This document shows positions 1-10,474 of a stretch of DNA of 64,000 nt, piece by piece (within the stretch, counting starts at the first letter, position 1; each line of letters starts with the position of its first letter). A program made the translations under genes and the position numbers. The stretch is from Cucumis sativus (taxonomy: Eukaryota > Streptophyta > Magnoliopsida > Cucurbitales > Cucurbitaceae). The notes beneath the pieces were generated by a model, which saw nothing but the letters and a program-made list of their open reading frames with translations, was not told where the DNA came from and did not search any database. The stretch spans positions 29,172,408 to 29,236,407 of the forward strand of contig NC_026657.2 in the NCBI RefSeq assembly GCF_000004075.3, written 5' to 3'.

Positions 1-810
1 TGATTCTAAGACAAGCAACATACAACCAACTTAGCCCAATGCTTATTTTTCAGTTCAAAAAGTACAAAACGACTTCGTTTTTACCTTCGTTTTTTGTTTT
101 TTGTTTTTTGTTTTTTTCTTTTCTGACTAATAAAAAAGCTGTGTAAAATGCTGAAGCCCTGAAGATAAAGATGAAGATGAAGAAGAAGAACAGTCAGTGA
201 CATGATTCAAAACCCAAATCAACTATGGTGGTTAATTAGTCAACTTGCTTAATGCTTATCATCATACATTATTGAATAGGAAGTATGAGCTAATTGTTTA
301 TGTGTCGTCACTTCTCATCTCCATACCTTTTAGTATAATATATAAACATACCATATTTAATTTAATTCAACAAGCGTGGAGTTGGAAATTTAAAATTTAT
401 ATATATATATATATACTGACTTTTGAAAAACTATATATATTTTGTGATATTTAGCTTTGTCATGTGGTAACAATGTATTATTAAAATTTAATATAAAAAC
501 ATTATATTACATACCTTTTTCCAGAGGTATGGGTTATGGGCTATGGCTATGCTTACCGGAAGAGCCCAAGACAAGTCCCACTATACGATATGGGCCTAGT
601 CAGGCCCTAAAGCAATAGGCCTATTCCAATTGAGCCCACTTTCTCTTCTTTGAAGTTTCCGAAACTACCCTCTCTCTCTCAACACCATTACAGGTTCAGA
701 TCTCTCCCTCTTCCTCTCCAGTTTCTGAACTTGTTGTCGACGCTCTTTGAAGATAGAGGAAAATCCCTAATTCCTGCAGTTAAGTTGGTTATGCTGTAAA
801 TCTCCCCACC
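1..810. other. Upstream intergenic region and 5' UTR of the UVR/SnoaL gene
   Basis: No coding region is supported here. There is a short TA microsatellite near 397-414 and T-rich tracts near 95-120. The stretch from about 655 to 760 is CT-rich, as plant 5' leaders often are, and leads into the ATG at 811. The short open frame at 245-454 is AT-rich and has no recognisable motif. Confidence 0.5.
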
Positions 811-1881
811 ATGGCGCTCCATACATTTAATTTGTGCTGCAATGTGAGTTCTACTTCTCTTTCTTCTTCTCTTTCTACTTTATATCATTATATTTCTTTT
901 TTCAATTGCTGTAATTGCTGTAACGTAATCGATTCTCTCTCTTCCTTTCATTTAAGCTGTATCTGGAATTTAAATGTTTTGGTGATGTTATGATTTCGTA
1001 GGATTACGTTACCTTTATCAGCAGTCGGAAGAGCGTTCGCTGTTCGCAGAGTTTTTCGGTGTTTCATCATGTTCCTTCAGCTTTTCCTAAGCAATGTGAA
1101 ATTCGGCTGGTTAATTCGTCTAGTGGAGGATCTGGATTTCTTTTGCCCTCTAATTTTCGTCATGTCGGTTCAAGGAATGGAAATTTCAGTAAGTTTCCTT
1201 GAAGTTTTGTAATTTTTATGAGCCCTAATCAATTCCTTTAGTAATTTTGTATAGTTCCACCTTGAATTTTCTTCCAATTTCTTCAGTTAAATAGCATTTT
1301 GTTTAATATCTAGTACAGGGCCTTGCAAACAAGCATCTAGGAAGCTCTCATTTCGACCCTGTCAATTGAAAGCTGAGAATTCTAGTGGTGAAAGCATTAC
1401 ACTTGATGCAGAAACTTTGGAGCAGGACCTTCAAAACGCCATTGCAGATGAAGACTACGCAAGAGCTGCAGAAATCAGAGATACCTTGAAAGCTCTTCAA
1501 GAGGATAGCAAAACTCTAGTATTGACAGCCAATGCTAAGTTTTACGAATCGTTTCGGACTGGGGATCTTGCTGCAATGCAAACTCTTTGGGCACGAGGAA
1601 ATAGTGTTTGCTGCGTGCACCCAGGCATGAGGGGGATATCTGGGTACGACGATGTCATAACGAGCTGGGAGTATGTGTGGGCAAATTATGAGTTCCCACT
1701 GGAGATTCAACTCAAGGACATTCAAGTTCATGCACGAGGAGATGTTGGATATGTTACATGTGTGGAATTGGTGAAGACGAAAGGTAGCAGTTGGGGGGGG
1801 CAGTTTGTTACTAACGTATTCGAGAGAATTAATGGTCAATGGTTCATCTGTATTCACCATGCCTCACCTATAGATTTGTAA
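811..1881 (+). CDS. UVR-motif and SnoaL/NTF2-like domain protein, probably plastid-targeted
   Basis: Three exons (811-843, 1002-1188, 1319-1881) join in frame to give 260 residues. Introns start with GTGAGT and GTAAGT and end in TAG and CAG. Residues 1 to about 75 are rich in Ser, Arg and hydrophobic residues and poor in acidic ones, which suggests a chloroplast transit peptide (inference). A UVR-like helical hairpin lies at about 106-135 (LEQDLQNAIADEDYARAAEI). A SnoaL/NTF2-like cone domain covers about 140-260, with the pattern FRTGDLAAMQTLWA early and WFICIHHASP at the end. Plant proteins of this type are mostly uncharacterised. The fold is a small ligand-binding or catalytic pocket, and the UVR segment probably binds a partner. 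The gene is convergent with the DUF3527 gene, about 400 bp between stop codons. Domain calls are firm and the biochemical role is unknown. Confidence 0.9.
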
Positions 1882-2288
1882 CAAAACTTTTCCAATCATA
1901 CATTTAATTCAAACGCTTCAAGAAGATTGATTTCTTTTGTGTCATTGCAACGGTTTCTTGGACATCTTTTGAGTTGGGGTTGAAAATATGTGTAAACTAG
2001 TGGAGAACGACTGGCCCTGTTTTGATTTATCTACATATAAAAAGGGTAATATGGTTTTTCGACAACAAAGTAAAAGATTAGACACAAGGAAAGTAAAAGT
2101 TGTAGAATATTTTGTCTAATTTCTCCACTATATTGCTCATGTTATTTTCTTTATACATAGATGGTGATTTATACCAGACAGTGCAAAATTACTTGGCCAA
2201 AAGCCAATACAGATTCTACAAAATGAGGAGGATAAGAGAATAATATTCAGTTCCACTGCAAAGGAAGATAGGGATATAAAACCAGAGA
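1882..2288. other. Convergent 3' UTR spacer
   Basis: This spacer separates two convergent stop codons. It is AT-rich and must hold both 3' UTRs and polyadenylation signals. I see no gene or repeat in it. Confidence 0.6.
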
Positions 2289-5200
2289 TTAGACCCTTCC
2301 AACGGGAGAGTGGGGAGGGTTTGAGGCATATCTAATACTAGCAAGCTGCTTTTCATGCATTCTATTAATTCCATTAGAATCGGGATACTTTATCATTTTT
2401 TCATCAGGTGCAAATTTGCTTGCTTCTGAGGGATCTGCTGGATTTTGACCGTTTAAAACTGCAACGCATATGAAAAATGCCTGTAACATAGAGATTGATG
2501 AATCGAAACGAACCTCGAAGAACCCACCCTTCAAGGGTGCCATGCTGAAGACGGGCTTATCTTGTTGATCACCCTGAAACAAAATGGAGAGACAAAAATA
2601 TTAACTGACAAAAAAAAAGATCAACGAAATGTTCATAGTTAAATTTTTAAGTTTTACCTGAACAAAAAGTTCAAGGCATTTGGAGATAGGACACGCCTTG
2701 GATGTAATTTGTTTGTTTGGAATGGAAAGTATACGGAGTTTGCAACCTTCATCCCAACCACCACAGTCACAAACTCCGCCAGATCTCCACCTATTGATCA
2801 ATGGCGAAGGCTCACCGCTGCTTGGTGACCCATGAGCCGCACCCGGAAGAATTACTACAGCATTATCCTCTGACAAAGACCCCATGCAGTTACCCATCAA
2901 AACGTTACCACTTCGTTTCCCATCGTGTTTTGAGTTGTCTGTAGGAATCTTTAAAACAATGGCTGCAAGTTCTCTATTTTTCACTATGATTGCTGATTCT
3001 CGATCCCCTGGTCTCATCTCAACACCAAACAAAGTTGATTCTCTTAACATATATTTATCATAGCTGTGTTCATTTGTTTTATAATCAGAATTCACTTTCA
3101 TCTGTCCAATGACATTGTAGGCATAGCCAAAACTTCTATCCCTATTCCCTGGTCGTATCCAACCACTAGTCTTTCTTTTTATTTCATTAACTAGGTAGAA
3201 TGTATAAGTCTGCCCTGATCCATTTTTCCCAGATGGGGTTAAATCTTTAGCTGTGGCTGCAAGGACATTTCTACTGTTATCCACCAATAATTTAAACAAG
3301 GGAAACCCATTATTTATCGTGAACTGTAAAAGGGCTTGCATTGGCGATTCGTGATGCTTCTTTTCATGAGCACTGCCAAGACCGGTTGGCCAAAGGCTTA
3401 ATGAGTTGACGTTTCCTTCTATAGGATGTTGAGGATTTGAGGATTTATGCTTCAGTATTGGCTCTATCCACCTTCTTAAAGGGCTCGACCTTGTTCTGTT
3501 ATGTCCACTTACCTTCTTTCTATCTGAACTATCTGAGGTACCAGTGTTTTCAGAAATCATTGGACCAGATTTTGGACAAGTATATGTGGAACTTAATTGC
3601 GGTACAGTCGAACTCTCCTTGAAACTGAAACTTCTCCCCATCCGTCCTAAACTGAAGCTCAAACGACGAATTGGTGATGGATGCCTACCTTTTCTAGCTC
3701 CTGGATCAGCGGTTTTATCATCCAATGTATCAAGAGAATCAACAAGGTCGGAATGGGTAAGCTTAGCATCTGAGTCTCTTTTTTCCATTTTTTTACTTCC
3801 AGAAGGTCTTAAACTTGGTTTCTGATTTGAGAAAGGGGATAATTGGGATGAAGAACATGAAAGTTCTGCACTAGTATCACAGACTAGAGAATGTTGCATT
3901 CTGCCCATCAAAGGATCAACGTCAGCTAAAGAAGGCAATGGACTTGAGTAGGGAATATCGGAACCGCATTCAGAAGAGGGAATATCCTCGGGAGAAAATA
4001 TTTCTGAATAAGTGCACGAGTTAACCTCTGTCATATTCTCGTCAAATGATGTTCTGGAATACAAGGTGTGAAATCTGTCCTCTAAGTCCTTCGGCTTCTG
4101 TTTTAGTAGGAGTTTGGCATCTTGCTTACATGTGAAATAATCGTAAGGGAGATCAATATCTGAGCACTGCATTCCCCTTCTCTCCTCTGTTTCATCATTT
4201 TCAACCTTTTTATGATTGTTCAAACCAGGTGATGTGCCATAACTCGATTTTGATGGTACCTCTCCTTTCACTAAAACCATCTTCTCGTCTGCTTCTTTTT
4301 TCCGGATATTTGTCTCAATCAGCTTCTCTGCCCTATTATTCATTTTACCATCTAAAGTGTGTGCACTTCCTTTAGGACAAGGTAAGACTCCCGAATGTCT
4401 TACATGAGAAGAAGAATCCATCATTTCTGAACTCGATATCCTATTGGAACGCTTAGTTCTTTCTCTATCTTGCTTCATGTTGGAAACATTTCCCCCTGAC
4501 GAGGATGAGGTGCAATTGGAATCCTGCATTTCTAAACAGGACGTCCGATCTGAATGCTTGGTTCTTTCTCTTTCTTGCATCACGTTGAAAACATTTCCTC
4601 CTGATGAGGATGGTGTGCAGTTAGAGTCCACCATTTCTAAACTCCACTTCCGATCAGTTCGCTTCTTTCTTTCTCTTTCTTGCATCATGTTGGAAACATT
4701 TCCCCCTGATGAGGATGAAGTACAATTCCTTTGCATTTTTTGCCCCACCTTCATTATATTCTTTGAACCACTATCGAAATCTTGGGACTGACTGGCATTC
4801 TGGACAGAGTTGACAGGATGAGCCCCCTCTGCCTTACGTGATGAGATCAAACCAGTGTGACGTGAACAGTGTGCTTTATCCGATGTTTCACTCCGAGTTA
4901 TACGAGGGAAAGTTGACAGTCCAGTAGTTCGTTTTAAAGACAAATGACTTCCACTGCACAGTGCACCATCTTTACCTTTAGTTGGACAACCCAACTGTTT
5001 GTGTTTCCAATTCTCCAGCTGTGTCCAATCTAGAACCCCAACATTCAAAGCGTTCTCTTGGAGATTTTCTCTTCTAACCGGATTAAGGAGAAAGCCTGGC
5101 AAGTTTGACATATGCCTAACAAGTTCGTCCTCTCCGATTGGACTCCCTTCGAATCTCTTACCCTGCCAGCCCCGAGCAATTTTAGTCTCCTTCGTTGACA

Positions 5201-5366
5201 CACAATACAAATCGCTCCGTGGTCGAACAGAACTTTTCATCTTTAACTGTTCTGGTACTGTTGGACATGGACACCGCTTTGGTTCAGGGAGAAGGACCCC
5301 CTCCTTCCCAGCCCTCGTGCTACGTCGGTGGCTTGAGCTCTTTCTGAGCTCCAAGCTGGATCCCAT
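2289..5366 (-). CDS. DUF3527 domain protein with an internal triple repeat
   Basis: Two coding exons (5366-2658 and 2573-2289) join in phase 0 (donor CAG|GTAAAA, acceptor TTTCAG|GGT) to give 997 residues. The start is the MGSSLELRK methionine, because upstream frame residues look like intron. Residues about 1-670 are low-complexity, Ser-rich and charged, with an RRLSFSLGRMGRSFSFKES patch typical of the family. Residues 214-318 are three tandem 35-residue units (105 bp each) built on NCTSSSSGGNVSNM. DUF3527 runs from about 673 (ESPMQALLQFTINNGFPLF) to near the C-terminus, with conserved KTSGWIRPGNRDRSFGYAYN and GGVCDCGGWDEGC blocks. DUF3527 proteins are plant-specific and I know of no assigned activity. 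No signal peptide or membrane segment is visible. Expression probably includes a 5' UTR intron. Confidence 0.92.
4413..4727 (-). repeat. Three in-frame tandem 105-bp units in the DUF3527 gene
   Basis: Units start at 4727, 4622 and 4517 on the minus strand and each spans 105 bp, so they add exactly 35 codons. Each unit encodes an N-C-T/S-x-S-S-S-G-G-N-V core followed by a basic stretch of the ERERTKRS type and a Ser/Met tail. The copies differ at scattered positions, so they are not a recent assembly artefact. Confidence 0.9.
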
Positions 5367-6660
5367 ACTACAGCAGGTACTGAAAACTATTACATTGTCA
5401 AACAATGTCAGAAGACGTGGTCGAGCAAAACATACCTCATTCACGGACAAATTTCTAAAACATTCTTATCTTCTATTGTACATCAGAAAGATAAAGCTCA
5501 AGAACGTCTTTGTTCAACATGTCAAAGCTATTACAAAACAGATTATTACCGTGAACATCTGCAGTTTCTGAGTTTGTTTTTATCAGAAATTACAACGTCG
5601 ATATCGCTCTCATCTACCAACAGATAATTCAAAAAGAAATTTCGTTATATTTTCCTCTAATTCACCCCTTACTTGACCACATTGAGTACACTTTAAGATT
5701 AAAACAAAACCTAGCAATAATCTGAAGTCAAAGCAGAAAAGTTCACAGATCTACACATTTCTCAACTCTTATACAAACTACTAATTTCAAGCACCGCCTT
5801 AGCAGCAGCGGAAACCAAAATGTGTATAACAAAAAGGAAAAAGAAAGAGAGAGAGAGAGAGGACAGCAGTTCCGCGGGAAAAAGACAAAGAACCTGAAAT
5901 AATTTACAGAGTCAGGCACCAACCAAACATCACCGTTTCGAGAAACCAAAAGCAATGAGGAATAATGCCAGCATTATTACCAATCAACGTCAAGAAGAAA
6001 GCAACACGCAAAAGAATGCAAAACATTCTCAATAATCCTTCAGGTTTCCGAACATCTCGTGAAGCAAGCAAATGCAAAACAGATCACAAGGAAAAAACGA
6101 AAGCGAAAGAAATGTAGGATGGAGAAGATGAATAGACAAAACAAACCTTAAGAAATCCAGGAAAATGCGGTGGTTCATAAGATGAATAGCATTAGGATGA
6201 AGTGAAACCCATCGATCCCGATAAAGATCCGAAGCGTGATTACGACTGAAGGTGAGAAGGAAAAGAAGAAGAAAAAAAAAAAAAGAAGAAAGAAAGAAAG
6301 AAAGAAAGAAAAGAAGGAATAAAAATCCCTTGTAATCTGTTGTGGATTATAAGGAAAGTAAAGAATTGCGGCAGCGGAGGAGAAAGAAAGATAAAGAGAG
6401 AAAACGCTAAAACGCCATTGAATGAATCATTAATTCATTAATTCATTCTTCTCAGATTTTCTACCCCATGCGGAAGAAGATGGAGGAAGCAAAGTCAGCA
6501 AACTCCAATTCATGTTTCTGATAGTGAGAGTGAGAAAGAGAAGTTTCTGAGACGGAAGAAGAGAGAGAGAAAGAGAAAATTGTGCATGAAGATAAAACGC
6601 ACCGTTTTTCCATGTCATCCAAACGGTGGAAAAGGTAAAGAGACTATGCTAGGCTACCGG
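5367..6660 (-). promoter_or_regulatory. Probable 5' UTR intron, leader and promoter of the DUF3527 gene
   Basis: On the minus strand an acceptor (GCTGTAG) ends one base before the ATG, and a donor-like AAG|GTTTGT lies at 6146/6147. This fits a 5' UTR intron of about 780 bp (inference). The leader upstream is CT-rich on the minus strand and includes an A/AAAG microsatellite near 6266-6316. A second GA-rich tract (CT-rich on the minus strand) lies near 6559-6580. No other gene is supported here. Confidence 0.45.
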
Positions 6661-8369
6661 CTAAACCCACTATAGCCGGTCGCATTCATTCGGCAAATTG
6701 AAAAAATAAAAAGAGTAGGACCCACAATACGACTAATTTCTTTATCGCGAATCCCTAAAACCCAATGGGCCCTACTGGTAACGTCAGCAGGTCTCCGTTA
6801 TTGAGGTTTATACTGTACCCATTGGTGCTTTCGTCCATTAAAGCCAATGTCTCTATCTCCTTTTTTTTTTTCCTTTTTCTTCTGGACTAAACATTTGTCT
6901 TTTTTTTTTTACATGGTAAAAAAATATTACTAAATATAAATTTAAAAATACAGTTACTAAACTAGGATTAAAAGTAAAATAAATAAGTAAAGATAAGGTG
7001 CAAGTATAGGATAGATGTAAAATAATACCAATGATTAGCTCAAAACGATACTTCCACGTTTAATTTGTCTTCATTTAGTAGGTGGGATTAAGAAACTAAT
7101 ACTAATGTAAAATATTATGGTTTACAAGTTGATGTGTTTCAATAATTGTATGCCATTTGGAAAAATAAGCTTTGGTGTAAGCCAGGAGTCACGAAGTTAG
7201 AGAAAATTATTGAACCATATTGCTCAATCTAATTATTTACAATTTTAATTCAAAAGTCCAACTTATACACATATATAATTGTGTCATGCAATTTGATTAA
7301 CGTCCAATTTCATTGTAATGCTTAATTTATTCACATTGTAGAAAGAATATTTATGAGTGAGAACAACAAAAAAGTGGTCAAACGGTTTTTGTATATGGCT
7401 CTTTAGCCAACATCATCTTTTTAATCATTAACTCTTCTTCTTCCTCATAATCCTTTTTTTTTCCCCCATACTTTTTCAATTCAGCTTTTTTTATATGGGA
7501 TTTTGTTTTAATTATGTTATAAATTTGAATAATAAAAGAAAAAGAGAGATTTTGATCAATGTTATTGTGAGAACTCATGTTGGATAAAATTAATAATTGG
7601 AAAAGGAAAGGATGCGAGAAGCAATTGAATGAATTAATAAATAAAGAGTAATGGATATGGGCATATGGGTTAGTATAGACAATGCAGTAGACGCCAAATT
7701 TGACGAAAGAAGGGGTGCGTCTACACTACACTCTACATTATTTGTTAAATAATAAAAACAAGTACACAATTTTTAAATGCATTTCCCTCTCACTTCTCCA
7801 CAATAATATTCCTTTCTTTTTAAAAAATTTGTTTCCTATTTTCCATTCCTATTATATCTCACAATATTCCAACTTACTCATTCCATTGCTTCAACTTTCA
7901 CACTTTGCCATCTCAATTTTTAAAAACTTGAAACCTTTATTTTAAATCAAAATCGCTCCATTTATGTACCCATTTCTTTATTGCCTTTTAGTTTTCCCTA
8001 TATTCAACTTTTGTAAATAAGTAGGCATTTCTTTTTTGGCTATTTAAAATATATGTTATATATTTTCCTTTTCTACCAAATTATGGTGTTAAGACCGAAT
8101 TTGTGACTATAGAAGGAAAGAATACAAAATATATATATATATATATGAATCGTTACAGTATTTTACTTGTATTTACCAACTTTGATTTAGACTATGGATT
8201 GGTTTTTAATAAGAAACCCAAATATTGAAAATTGGGAAGAGATAAACCATATAACCCCTAAGCACAGATATGAATATGGGTAACGTGTTGGTTTGTTGAG
8301 GATGAGCAAGTGGTGAGAAAAATTCGTAATAATCCCATGAGTGACCACTCCAATCAAAATTCTCTTCCC
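6661..8369. other. AT-rich intergenic region
   Basis: I find no gene. At 6656-6680 an 8-bp inverted repeat (ACCGGCTA and TAGCCGGT, 9-base loop) is the only GC-rich structure. A TA microsatellite lies near 8131-8146. Short open frames here have AT-driven composition and no motif. Confidence 0.5.
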
Positions 8370-8588
8370 CTCATGAATTCAGTTCCCTTTATGTCCAATC
8401 TTCTTCCAACGCGCTGCATGCCATTCCTATATATCTCCATTACGACACTCAAGAGGTTAAGCAAGGTCACTTCAATTCAAAGAACAAATTCATAAATTGA
8501 TTTGATTGAAACCCATCTTTTTTTTAAAAAAAATAATAATAAAACTTCAAAGAATAATAATCAATCGATTGCGACTTCCACCAAAATT

Positions 8589-8645
8589 GGAATCGATTCC
8601 ACTTCACTAAATTATGTTTTCTCTTTGCAACCCTCCTCCTATAAA
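8589..8645 (+). promoter_or_regulatory. TATA box and GGAATCGATTCC palindrome of sHSP gene 1
   Basis: A TATAAA box at 8640-8645 lies 86 bp before the ATG, exactly the spacing seen in the second copy. The 12-bp palindrome GGAATCGATTCC at 8589-8600 holds inverted GAA/TTC blocks but with a gap of four bases, so it is not a canonical heat-shock element. I call it HSE-like only. Confidence 0.5.
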
Positions 8646-8725
8646 TTCAACACCTTAAATCCCTTCTTCACCTGCAAGCAACAAAATCACTACACACACA
8701 ACACAACCCATTTGATCTTTATAAA

Positions 8726-9328
8726 ATGTCGACGCGTATGATCAGCAGCTTCTTCCCTACCAACCGCAAGGAACAATACTACGTTGAGGATCGGTCCGGC
8801 TGCGAAAAGTGTCCTACTGAAGATCGAAAAGAACGCTACCAGGGCGAGGATCGACGAATGTTTGACAAATTCTTTGACGATCGGAAGGAACGCTACTACG
8901 TCGAAAACCGCCATTCTTACAGGCAATTTCCGGAGAAAGATGTGGTGTCAGCCGATTCCTTCCGATCTTCCGTTGCTCCAAATTCCTCTGCCATAAACGC
9001 TCAGATTGACTGGAAGGAAACCGGTGATGCATACGTTTTCAAGTTAGATCTTCCCGGAGTGAAAAAACATGAAGTGAAACTGGAGATTGAAGAGAATGGA
9101 GCTCTGTGTATCAGCACTGAAATTAGGGCTGAGAGAGAGGAGAGAACCGATATTTGGCATCGCATGGAACGAAGTAGTGGAAGGATCTACCGACGTATTG
9201 TGTTGCCGGACGGTGCCGATGTGGATAAAGTGAGGGCAGAAATGTATAACGGAGTGTTGAACGTCACTGTGCCTAAATACCAATTCAGGAAGCCGATGGC
9301 CAGAGTTGTCCAAATTTCTGGACATTAA
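8726..9328 (+). CDS. Small heat-shock protein (HSP20) with N-terminal RKERY repeats
   Basis: This single-exon gene encodes 200 residues. The alpha-crystallin domain covers about 94-185: the first half has [19 protein letters not shown] and the second has [20 protein letters not shown] and [11 protein letters not shown]-terminal V-Q-I matches the (I/V)-x-I motif that docks into neighbouring subunits. The core resembles cytosolic class I sHSPs, ATP-independent chaperones that form oligomers and hold unfolded proteins. The N-terminus is unusual: residues 13-62 carry three units of the form (N/D)RKE(Q/R)Y..E(D/N)R with a spacing of about 20, where class I members normally have a hydrophobic SxFGR-type arm. 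It is the first of a tandem pair with 10829-11347. No organelle signal is evident. Family is certain; class and function of the N-terminus are inferred. Confidence 0.95.
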   Translation: MSTRMISSFFPTNRKEQYYVEDRSGCEKCPTEDRKERYQGEDRRMFDKFFDDRKERYYVENRHSYRQFPEKDVVSADSFRSSVAPNSSAINAQIDWKETGDAYVFKLDLPGVKKHEVKLEIEENGALCISTEIRAEREERTDIWHRMERSSGRIYRRIVLPDGADVDKVRAEMYNGVLNVTVPKYQFRKPMARVVQISGH

Positions 9329-9762
9329 AATCCCATATGATCAATGAAGCATATTAAAATAATAATACTAATAGTAACGCTTTTATTTTACGATTTGAAA
9401 TAAAAACAATGAAATATTATCACTATGTTGTGCTTTCAGGGCATTAATAAAATTTTTATTACGTTGCTCTTGATCCAAAGAGTGTTTTCAATAATGAAAA
9501 AAAATTGAGTTACACAAACATTTGCGGGCAATGCCCTCCAATCATTCCGTGCCATGTGTGTGGGTACATTATTTTCTTACTTATATATATATGCTTCCAA
9601 CCCTATATTTGGTTTATGGCACAAAATTCAAATCATTTACAGCTTTTTGGCTATAGTACAAAGAAATAGAATTTCAAATTTCAATCTCATTTTGAACTCC
9701 AAATATTGCTCTTTTCAAAATACCTTCAATGATATCACATGGTTATAAAGGACCGCTAGAGC

Positions 9763-10474
9763 AAATTCCAATTTTTATCTACGAAAACTGATGTTAAATA
9801 ATGTACTATCAACATTGTAATTAATCGACAAAACATGTTAAATATTATTGTCTTAAAAACCTAATGATAAAGGAGGTACGGTAAAGATGGTCATTAATCG
9901 ACAAAAAAAATATTAAATAAATAACATAAAATTTACAAATTTTAAAAATACACCTTTTTTTTAATTTAGAATCTTAAAAGCAAATAACATGAAGTGATGT
10001 TTTAAAATAATATAAAAGATGCATATTTTTCTAAATATTTTTCAATAAGATAGGTTTTAAATTTTAAAAATATAGATATAAATAAGATACGTTTTAAATT
10101 TTAAAATTAATGAACTCATGTAATTTTAATATATATTATGATTTGATAAGCGTGGTTAAATATTTTAATTTATTTTATTATTTTTAAAAATATCTCAATT
10201 ATTTATTTTTTAAATATATATATATAATGACCACCAAAATAAAAATATATAAATAAACCTAAATTAGTTCCATTTAAAATATAATTACAAATACTTATTA
10301 AAATTATAATAAAATATAAAAAATGAGAACCATATGTTTGATTAAAAAATGTTTTTCAAAAACACATTTTTGTTTGAAACCATTTTGTTAGAAATCTATT
10401 TTGAGGATGGAGGGAGAGAAGAAGTGGGACGAATGAAATTTCCTTTTCCCACTCATCCATGGTCGAGATTTGGA
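9763..10474. other. AT-rich spacer between the two sHSP units
   Basis: The spacer is very AT-rich, with many TTTTAAA and ATATAT runs. No gene, transposon ends or shared sequence with the flanking repeats could be recognised. Confidence 0.5.

Larger units (their letters stand above)
8370..9762 (+). repeat. Tandem duplication unit 1 (sHSP gene, promoter and 3' region)
   Basis: This block matches 10475-11809 in the same orientation, about 2.1 kb away. The match covers the distal promoter (TGTCCAATCTTCTTC box at 8393 and 10513), the TATA region, the coding sequence and about 400 bp of 3' flank ending at TCACATGGTTATAAA. The ends were placed by eye and are accurate to tens of bases. Confidence 0.85.

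Noticed and set aside
4444-4791. Plus-strand frames of 93-190 codons across the DUF3527 gene
   Set aside because: They are reverse-strand shadows of the repeat-bearing exon and have no independent features.
6656-6680. ACCGGCTA/TAGCCGGT inverted repeat as a terminator or miRNA hairpin
   Set aside because: The stem is only 8 bp with no extended pairing, far too short for a plant miRNA precursor, and rho-independent terminators are not expected in a plant nucleus.
8589-8600. GGAATCGATTCC as a heat-shock element
   Set aside because: The inverted GAA and TTC blocks are four bases apart, where a canonical element has two, so I list it only as HSE-like.
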